A DNA stretch of 12,969 nt from NCBI GenBank assembly GCA_017515765.1, contig JAFWFF010000138.1, positions 1 through 12,969 on the forward strand. Direction: 5' to 3'. Source of the stretch: Bacillota bacterium (lineage in GTDB: Bacteria > Bacillota > Clostridia > Peptostreptococcales > Anaerovoracaceae). The position numbers and the translations under genes are program-made. The notes under the pieces are model-generated. The model saw nothing but the letters and a program-made list of their open reading frames with translations, did not search any database and was not told the origin of the DNA. Below are positions 7,918-12,969 of the stretch, in pieces (positions within the stretch are counted from its first letter, which is position 1; each line of letters begins with the position of its first letter).

Positions 7918-9666
7918 CTATTCCTTCACTATCGCGCCGAACTTGCAGTTTTCCATGCATCTGCCGCATTTGATGCAGACGTCCTGGTCGATCACGTGCT
8001 GCTGCTTGACGCTTCCGCTTATGGCGTTCACCGGGCAGCCCTTGGCGCATCTGGTGCAGCCCACGCACTTGTCGGTTATCTCGAAGCGGATGAGCGCCCT
8101 GCAGGACTTGGCGGTGCACTTATGGTTGTAGATATGGTCTTCGTACTCGTTCCTGAAGTATCTCAGAGTGGTGAGCACGGGGTTCGGAGCCGTCTGGCCG
8201 AGTCCGCACATCGCTCCGTCTTTGATCTTCCCGGCGAGTTCCTCCAGCAGCTCGATGTCTCCGTCTTTCCCCTTGCCTTCCGTGATGCGCTCCAGGATCT
8301 CCAGCATGCGCTTGGTGCCGATCCTGCAGTAGTTGCACTTTCCGCAGGATTCCTTGCGGGTGAAGTCGAGGAAGTATCTCGCGATGTCGACCATGCAGGT
8401 GTCCTCGTCGGTCACGATCATTCCGCCGGAACCGACTATCGCGCCGGTCTTGGTGATATCCTCATATGTTACGGGAGTATCGATCAAAGAGGCCGGGATG
8501 CATCCTCCGGACGGACCGCCCATCTGGACTGCCTTGAACTGTCTGTCGCCCTTGATGCCTCCGCCTATTCCGTAGATGATCTCCCTGATGGTCATGCCCA
8601 TCGGGACTTCAGCGAGTCCGCCGCGTTTGATCTTGCCCGCGAGAGCAAAGACCTTGGTGCCCTTGGACTTCTCTGTGCCCATCGCTCCGAAGGCGGCTCC
8701 GCCGTTCACTATGATCCACGCCACGTTGGCGTAGGTTTCGACGTTGTTGATATTGGTCGGCTTCTGCCAGTAGCCCTTCTGCGCAGGGAAAGGAGGTTTC
8801 AGCCTCGGCATTCCGCGCTCGCCTTCCAGCGATGCAATAAGGGCGGTCTCCTCGCCGCAGACGAAGGCGCCTGCGCCGGCTTTGATCCTGATGTCGAAAT
8901 CAAAACCGGAACCGAATATGTCCTTCCCGAGGAAGCCTCTTTCGCGGGCCTGGTCCATGGCGATCTCAAGCCTCTTGATCGCGAGAGGATACTCGGCTCT
9001 GCAGTAGATGATGCCTTCGGTCGCTCCCATCGCAAAGCCTCCGATGATCATTCCTTCGATCACGGAATGCGGGTCGCCTTCGAGGACGGATCTGTCCATG
9101 AAAGCGCCGGGGTCGCCCTCGTCGGCGTTGCAGACTATGTATTTCTCTTTGCCGGGATTCTGCCTGGCAGCGTTCCACTTGAACCAGGTCGGGAAGCCGG
9201 CTCCGCCTCTTCCTCTGAGGCCGGAGACCTTTATCTCCTCTATGACCTCCTCCGGCGTCATGGACGTGACGACTTTCTTTGTTGCCTCATATCCGCCTAC
9301 CGCGAGGTATTCGTCGATGTTCTCCGGGTCGATCAGCCCGCAGTGCCTGAGCACCACGCGCTGCTGCTTCGCGACGAAATCCGCGTCCTCTTCCGAGATC
9401 GCGAGCTCCGCGACGGGCTTTCCGCCGACTATATGGCCTTCGACTATGGCCTCCACCTTATCAGGCTGGACGCGGACGTATCTGGTCATCTCTCCGTCGT
9501 CGTCATAAATATCGACGATCGGCTCGAGATAGCATGTTCCCACGCAGCCCGTGATATCGATCTTTACCGGGAGTCCGCGGTCTTCTATCGCTTGTCTGAA
9601 CGCGATCTCTGTCTTTCTGGCTCCGGACGCGATACCGCAGCTGCCCTGACCTACTACGACTCTCAT
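7918..9666 (-). CDS. NuoF/HydB-like NADH-binding FMN subunit with ferredoxin tail
   Basis: A 582-residue flavoprotein, the NADH-oxidising or NAD-reducing core of a soluble HydABC/NuoEFG-type complex. Residues 1-80 are a thioredoxin-like domain with only three of the usual four [2Fe-2S] cysteines (C10, C41, C45). The FMN/NADH core shows GLRGRGGAGFPTW (149-161), NADEGDPGAFMDR (180-192) and GAGAFVCGEETAL (264-276). A [4Fe-4S] site follows (C441, C444, C447, C487). C517 and C522 resemble the extra metal-binding pair seen in bifurcating HydB relatives. The tail (534-574) is a 2x[4Fe-4S] ferredoxin domain, found in HydB-type proteins but not in respiratory NuoF. The ATG overlaps the previous stop by 4 bases, with AAGGAGG 7 bases upstream; the next gene begins 10 bases downstream. 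The ferredoxin tail, and the absence of any membrane Nuo subunit here, argue for a soluble bifurcating enzyme rather than complex I. Confidence 0.93.
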   Translation of the reverse strand: MRVVVGQGSCGIASGARKTEIAFRQAIEDRGLPVKIDITGCVGTCYLEPIVDIYDDDGEMTRYVRVQPDKVEAIVEGHIVGGKPVAELAISEEDADFVAKQQRVVLRHCGLIDPENIDEYLAVGGYEATKKVVTSMTPEEVIEEIKVSGLRGRGGAGFPTWFKWNAARQNPGKEKYIVCNADEGDPGAFMDRSVLEGDPHSVIEGMIIGGFAMGATEGIIYCRAEYPLAIKRLEIAMDQARERGFLGKDIFGSGFDFDIRIKAGAGAFVCGEETALIASLEGERGMPRLKPPFPAQKGYWQKPTNINNVETYANVAWIIVNGGAAFGAMGTEKSKGTKVFALAGKIKRGGLAEVPMGMTIREIIYGIGGGIKGDRQFKAVQMGGPSGGCIPASLIDTPVTYEDITKTGAIVGSGGMIVTDEDTCMVDIARYFLDFTRKESCGKCNYCRIGTKRMLEILERITEGKGKDGDIELLEELAGKIKDGAMCGLGQTAPNPVLTTLRYFRNEYEDHIYNHKCTAKSCRALIRFEITDKCVGCTRCAKGCPVNAISGSVKQQHVIDQDVCIKCGRCMENCKFGAIVKE

Positions 9667-10184
9667 GCCTTTGCCTCCTTTGCTTCGGCGGCGAGCTCCT
9701 TCAGGATGCCGACCGCTTTGTCTTTGGTAAGATTGCTGTATGTCTCATTGCCGCCGCCCGTCTGGATCATCATCACCGGAGCGAGAGAACAGCACCCGAG
9801 GCACGCGACGTAGTTAAGAGTGAAAAGTCCGTCTTCAGTCGTCTCTCCGTTCACGATCCCGAGATGCTCCGATACGGCTTCGCCGATCGACTCAGACCCG
9901 TTTACGTGGCACGCGGTTCCCTGGCACATCATGATCAGATGCTTGCCGATTGGCTGGAGCCTGAACTGAGCATAGAAAGTCGCCACTCCGTAGATCTTTG
10001 CCGGAGCGATGCCCGTGGCTTCGGATATGAAGTTGATCGCGTCAAGCGAAAGATATCCGTAGATCTCCTGAGTCTTCTGAAGGATGGTGATCAGGCTGCC
10101 GGGCGTCTTTGCGTATTTCTCAAGCACCGGAGCCAGTTCGGAAAACCGACTGCTTTCGGGTATGCGGTTTTTTGCTTCACTCAT
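9663..10184 (-). CDS. NuoE/HydC-like thioredoxin-fold [2Fe-2S] subunit
   Basis: A 173-residue protein of the 24-kDa complex I subunit family (NuoE, HydC, HndA). It carries one [2Fe-2S] cluster and passes electrons within the complex formed with the next two gene products. Residues 15-75 are the helical N-terminal part, including YGYLSLDAINFISEATGIAP and YGVATFYAQF. The thioredoxin-like domain has cluster ligands C87, C92, C128 and C132 (CQGTAC and CLGCC). Length is normal. A longer reading frame reaches an ATG at 10223, but the ATG at 10184 has GGGAGGT 6 bases upstream and begins MSEAKNR, so it is the better start. The stop overlaps the next ATG by 4 bases (ATGA), so the subunits are translationally coupled. 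A clear promoter lies about 75 bases upstream. Confidence 0.93.
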   Translation of the reverse strand: MSEAKNRIPESSRFSELAPVLEKYAKTPGSLITILQKTQEIYGYLSLDAINFISEATGIAPAKIYGVATFYAQFRLQPIGKHLIMMCQGTACHVNGSESIGEAVSEHLGIVNGETTEDGLFTLNYVACLGCCSLAPVMMIQTGGGNETYSNLTKDKAVGILKELAAEAKEAKA

Positions 10185-10190
10185 GTATTT

Positions 10191-10197
10191 ACCTCCC
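10191..10197 (-). promoter_or_regulatory. Ribosome binding site deciding the NuoE-like start
   Basis: GGGAGGT on the minus strand, 6 bases before the ATG at 10184. The alternative in-frame ATG at 10223 has no comparable site and would add 13 residues not expected in the family. Confidence 0.75.
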
Positions 10198-10260
10198 GAT
10201 AGATCTAATATAGAATGATCCATTTCGGCGCACCAAAATACGCCGGAACATATCCGTATA

Positions 10261-10289
10261 ATTATAACATTTTTGTTTTTGCGTGTGAA
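10261..10289 (-). promoter_or_regulatory. Promoter of the NuoEFG-like redox operon
   Basis: On the minus strand, TTCACA (10284-10289; 5 of 6 to consensus), an exact 17-base spacer, then TATAAT (10261-10266) with a TGT extended -10 element. Transcription would start near 10254, giving a leader of about 70 bases. The -35 box begins only 4 bases after the stop codon of the EamA gene, so this operon has its own start despite crowding. A perfect palindrome TATAATTATA (10257-10266) covers the -10 box. A GC-rich inverted repeat, CGGCG-10-CGCCG (10227-10246), lies in the early leader. Either could be regulatory. I could not match them to the Rex consensus. Confidence 0.7.
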
Positions 10290-10293
10290 CCAT

Positions 10294-11193
10294 TTAATCG
10301 GACTTGCCGCCGGATTGTTTGCTGCGTCCGAGCGGCAGCTCCATGAGGATCAGAGCAGCGATCAAAAGCGCCGCGCCCAGATAGCCGCGCGGTGTGAGCA
10401 CCTCGCCGACTATGAGGAATGCCGCGACCGAAGCGAATACCGGCTCGAGAGTGAATATGACCCCGACGTGAGTCGGAGTGGTGTATTTCTGCGCAATCGC
10501 CTGAACTATAAAGGCGACCCCGGTGCAGAACACCGTTAGGAATGCGACGCTTCCCCAGACTGCCGGAGTCCCGGGAAAATGAGGTTTTTCAAACAGGAAC
10601 GCGGACACCGCCATCAACACTCCGCACCATCCGAGAGTGAACACTCCCATATGGAACGCGTCCACGTCGTCCTTCTCCACCGCCATACCGGTGACGGTGA
10701 GTTCGATCCCGTAGCAGACTGCGCAGAAAAGCCCCATCAGGTCGCCGGTCAGATGTTCCCTGTTTATCGAGAAATCGTCTTTCAGCGTCATCAGGGCGAT
10801 CCCCGCGGCGCACATCGCCACTATGAAAAGCATGCCGCCCCTGGGCTTCCTCCTGAGAAGGAGCCATTCAACCGGCGGCACGAAGATCACAGATATCGCG
10901 CAGAGGAAGGCCGCGTTGGAGAGGCTGGTATAGAGAACGCTGTTGGTGGCGCCTACGTAGGTCCCGAACAAAAAAACTCCCGCCAGGAACGAATATCTGA
11001 CGGTACTCTTTGACACGCCGCGAAGCCTCCCCGCTCCGAGCACAGCCGCGATGGCGAAGGCTCCGAGGAACCTCATCGCGTTCAGGGTAAAAGGGCCCAT
11101 TTCCGTCAGGGCCTTATCCATGAGGATATATGACACTCCCCATCCCAGTGTTACTGCGAGGAGCATGAGATCTGCCTTAAGCTGTCTGCTCAT
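10294..11193 (-). CDS. EamA/DMT-family permease
   Basis: A 299-residue inner-membrane protein with about ten membrane segments in two EamA (DUF6) repeats. The first repeat spans about 7-138 and includes LGWGVSYILMDKAL (16-29) and LSNAAFLCAISVIFVPPVEW (91-110). The second spans about 150-286 and includes TLEPVFASVAAFLIVGEVLT (248-267), the family's characteristic ninth-segment region. Members of this drug/metabolite transporter superfamily export amino acids, nucleotides or other metabolites; nothing in the sequence gives the substrate. The gene begins 24 bases after holA with a modest AAGGT site, so it is probably co-transcribed from the comEC-holA side. I saw no terminator after its TAA, and the promoter of the redox operon follows immediately. 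Length is complete and the protein appears intact. Confidence 0.9.
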   Translation of the reverse strand: MSRQLKADLMLLAVTLGWGVSYILMDKALTEMGPFTLNAMRFLGAFAIAAVLGAGRLRGVSKSTVRYSFLAGVFLFGTYVGATNSVLYTSLSNAAFLCAISVIFVPPVEWLLLRRKPRGGMLFIVAMCAAGIALMTLKDDFSINREHLTGDLMGLFCAVCYGIELTVTGMAVEKDDVDAFHMGVFTLGWCGVLMAVSAFLFEKPHFPGTPAVWGSVAFLTVFCTGVAFIVQAIAQKYTTPTHVGVIFTLEPVFASVAAFLIVGEVLTPRGYLGAALLIAALILMELPLGRSKQSGGKSD

Positions 11194-11217
11194 CCGGGTG
11201 ACCTTGCATAATTGAGT

Positions 11218-12270
11218 CTATAATCCGGCAATGAAAAGCTCCATCGCGAGCTCTGCGGGCATCGCTCCGGTCTTTATCATGCGGTCGATCTGGTAAAGCT
11301 TCGAAAGCAGTATCTTCAGGTCCCTCACGGAGTATCCCGAGGCCTGCTGAAGCGCTTTCTTTACGCGGAAATCGCTTTTTATCCCGAGCTTCTTCTGCAT
11401 TATGCCCACGCCCGCTCCCCGCGCGTCCAGCTGCTTCACCGAGAGCATGGTCTCGAACTGGCTTATCGCGCTGGCGAGGATCCTGAAAAAGTCCTCTTCC
11501 TTCACTATGTTCCTGAAGTATTCGAGCGCCTTGTCCTTGCGTCCCGCGGTTATGTGGTCGAGCATGTGGAAGATGTACTTGTCCGCGTCCCCGGACACCA
11601 CCGCCTCCACCATCTCCGCGGTTATCTCCGAGCCGTCTGCCAGGGCGGCGAGCTTCCCGGCGTCCCCGGCGAGAGCGTAGAGGTCGTAGGAGCTGTCTTT
11701 GTTGAAATATCCGGTCGCGTCGATAAAGGCCTCGAGCGCTTCCTGCCCGATCCTGCCTCCGTTCTCCTTCAGCCGCTTCACGGCAAAACTCCTGAGCTCA
11801 CGCCTTTCCAGCGGCTCCATCTCATATTCCGCCCCGCAGTCCCTGATCGCCTTGGGGAGCCTGTTCTTCATGCTTGCCTGGTCGGCCCGGAAGACCAGGA
11901 TGACCCCGGGCGGCATGTCTTTGATGTATCTGATCAAAGCGTCCACCCTGTCAGGCCCGGCGTTCCTGTCGGTCCCCGCCAGCAGTTTGTCGCAGCTCCT
12001 GACTATGACGAGCCGCACGGCCGAGAAGAGCGATATGGTCTCGCAGCTTGAGATGATCTCAGAGACGAGGTCGCGGCTCTCCAGATCTTCCGCGTCGATC
12101 ACGGAATACCCCAGCGAGCCGAAAGCCTCATCGGAATACTTCTTCCGGAGCTCGCGGACAGCCCAGTCCGAGAGATAGCGCTCTTTTCCGTATATCAAGA
12201 CCGGGCCGGCTATCCTGCCTGCCGCCAGGTCGTTGAAAAATCTTCTGTACGCGTGCTCCTCCCGGTACAT
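11218..12270 (-). CDS. holA: DNA polymerase III subunit delta
   Basis: A 350-residue HolA protein, the clamp-loader subunit that opens the beta sliding clamp during replication. The N-terminal ATPase-like domain shows PVLIYGKERYLSDWAVRELR (23-42) and ETISLFSAVRLVIVRSCDKL (77-96). The middle region has YDLYALAGDAGKLAAL, and the C-terminal collar domain ends with KTGAMPAELAMELF, the usual HolA ending. Walker residues are not expected in delta. The start at 12270 matches the family N-terminus and no later start fits, although the ribosome site is weak (CAGG just upstream). The gene overlaps the end of the comEC-like frame by 61 bases, so coupling to comEC translation may compensate. comEC-holA is a common order in Bacillota, but rpsT, which often follows, is replaced here by an EamA permease. 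Confidence 0.93.
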   Translation of the reverse strand: MYREEHAYRRFFNDLAAGRIAGPVLIYGKERYLSDWAVRELRKKYSDEAFGSLGYSVIDAEDLESRDLVSEIISSCETISLFSAVRLVIVRSCDKLLAGTDRNAGPDRVDALIRYIKDMPPGVILVFRADQASMKNRLPKAIRDCGAEYEMEPLERRELRSFAVKRLKENGGRIGQEALEAFIDATGYFNKDSSYDLYALAGDAGKLAALADGSEITAEMVEAVVSGDADKYIFHMLDHITAGRKDKALEYFRNIVKEEDFFRILASAISQFETMLSVKQLDARGAGVGIMQKKLGIKSDFRVKKALQQASGYSVRDLKILLSKLYQIDRMIKTGAMPAELAMELFIAGL

Positions 12271-12969
12271 ACCCTGATGCCGTCCTCCGTTATGATCATT
12301 CCGACCGCCCCGTCGCGGTCCGTCCTGAATACCATTATACCTTTTGCCTCAAGTTTTTCAATCACAGAAGGCGCGGGATGCCCGTATTCGTTCCTGCCGA
12401 CCCCGATCACCGCGATCAAAGGGTCCGCCGTCTCCAGGAACGCGTCGGTCGTGCTGAATCGGCTCCCGTGGTGGGCGACTTTGAGTATGTGGCACCTTAG
12501 CTCGTCCGTCCCAGCGTACATCGAGAGCAGTGCGTTTTCTCCCTCCTCGGTGAGGTCGCCTGTCACGAGCATTCTCACCCCTTCCTTCTCTACCATGAAG
12601 ACCAGGCTGCCGAAGTTTTCATCCGGGCTTCCGGCGTTTTCCGGAGCCGGCCAGAGTATCCTGATATCGACGTCCCCGGCTTTGATGACGTCACCTGCCA
12701 GGCCTTCCGTAACGATCTCCCTGACCGGATACTCCTCCGCCAATTGCTCGAGTCCGAGGAAATGATCCGTGTGGAGATGGGTGGCAAGCGCCAGGTCAAC
12801 GTTCCGCACCCCGTTGTGCAGAAGATAAGGCATAAGGGTGTCCCGTCCCACATTCCGGTATGCGTTTCCCCCTCCGTCGATCAGGACGTCGACGCCCCCG
12901 CCGGCTTTGACGTGCAGGGAGTCTCCCTGCCCGACGTCCAGAAACACCATATCGGCATTATCAAAAGGG
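12210..12969 (-). CDS. comEC: ComEC/Rec2-like DNA internalisation protein, C-terminal metallo-beta-lactamase domain, partial
   Basis: About 253 C-terminal residues; the frame is open at the window edge (it reads PFDNAD before the first Met at 12950), so the gene continues upstream. It has the metallo-beta-lactamase fold found at the end of ComEC: VFLDVGQGDSLHV, LIDGGG, the metal-binding THLHTDHFLGLEQL (HxHxDH at 12762-12779), VTGDL and AHHGS, then GRNEYGHP near the end. In ComEC, this domain is thought to degrade the non-transported DNA strand at the membrane during natural transformation. Position next to holA supports ComEC. A stand-alone MBL hydrolase starting at 12950 is possible but less likely, because I see no ribosome site there and the frame stays open upstream. 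The last 20 or so residues extend past the usual ComEC ending into holA. Confidence 0.8.
   Translation of the reverse strand, partial: PFDNADMVFLDVGQGDSLHVKAGGGVDVLIDGGGNAYRNVGRDTLMPYLLHNGVRNVDLALATHLHTDHFLGLEQLAEEYPVREIVTEGLAGDVIKAGDVDIRILWPAPENAGSPDENFGSLVFMVEKEGVRMLVTGDLTEEGENALLSMYAGTDELRCHILKVAHHGSRFSTTDAFLETADPLIAVIGVGRNEYGHPAPSVIEKLEAKGIMVFRTDRDGAVGMIITEDGIRVCTGRSTRTEDFSTTWRQAG

Noticed and set aside
7813..9813. Plus-strand open frame of 666 codons opposite the NuoF-like gene
   Set aside because: The minus-strand frame has full FMN/NADH and Fe-S motifs and a proper ribosome site. The plus frame is a shadow without motifs.
4389..10184. Bifurcating [FeFe]-hydrogenase (HydABC) or an intact respiratory complex I
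   Set aside because: The third subunit lacks the H-cluster cysteine motifs, and no membrane Nuo subunits are adjacent.
2949..12420. Frequent GATCAAA words, mostly in one orientation, considered as a skewed chromosomal motif
   Set aside because: Most copies fall in genes as Leu-Ile codon pairs written TTG ATC, and the opposite orientation occurs as Ile-Lys pairs (ATC AAA). Codon use explains it better than a DNA motif.

Overview
The window looks like chromosome from an anaerobic, Gram-positive-type member of the Bacillota, most likely class Clostridia. The evidence is strong AGGAGG-type ribosome binding sites, TATAAT promoters with TG extensions, a comEC-holA pair, a BMP-type nucleoside lipoprotein transporter and a soluble Fe-S/flavin complex of the HydABC/NuoEFG kind. 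Base composition is moderately GC-rich for that class. The family-level host cannot be read from the sequence. Every gene lies on the minus strand, so transcription runs from high to low coordinates. I saw no tRNA, rRNA, CRISPR array, insertion sequence or prophage gene, and no gene-free stretch over about 170 bases.

Region 1 (12969 to 10294) holds the 3' part of a ComEC-like DNA-uptake protein, its metallo-beta-lactamase domain. It overlaps holA, the DNA polymerase III delta subunit, and is followed by an EamA/DMT permease.

Region 2 (10290 to 4389) starts with a well-formed promoter and encodes three tightly packed subunits: a NuoE/HydC-like [2Fe-2S] protein, a NuoF/HydB-like FMN/NADH protein with a ferredoxin tail, and a 1172-residue fusion. 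The fusion runs [2Fe-2S] domain, GltD/NfnB-like FAD-NAD(P)H reductase, ferredoxin domain, then a formate-dehydrogenase-like domain without its catalytic Cys/Sec. This is the most interesting system here. It looks like a cytoplasmic electron-bifurcating or transhydrogenating complex linking NAD(H), ferredoxin and probably NADP(H). No hydrogenase H-cluster motifs are present.

Region 3 (4342 to 1) is a nucleoside-type ABC importer: substrate-binding lipoprotein, a UUCG-capped terminator followed by a second promoter, the double-NBD ATPase, permease 1 and the first 39 codons of permease 2. The ATPase frame is broken by one TAA at codon 22, just before Walker A. The importer is therefore either inactive in this strain or the base is a sequence error.
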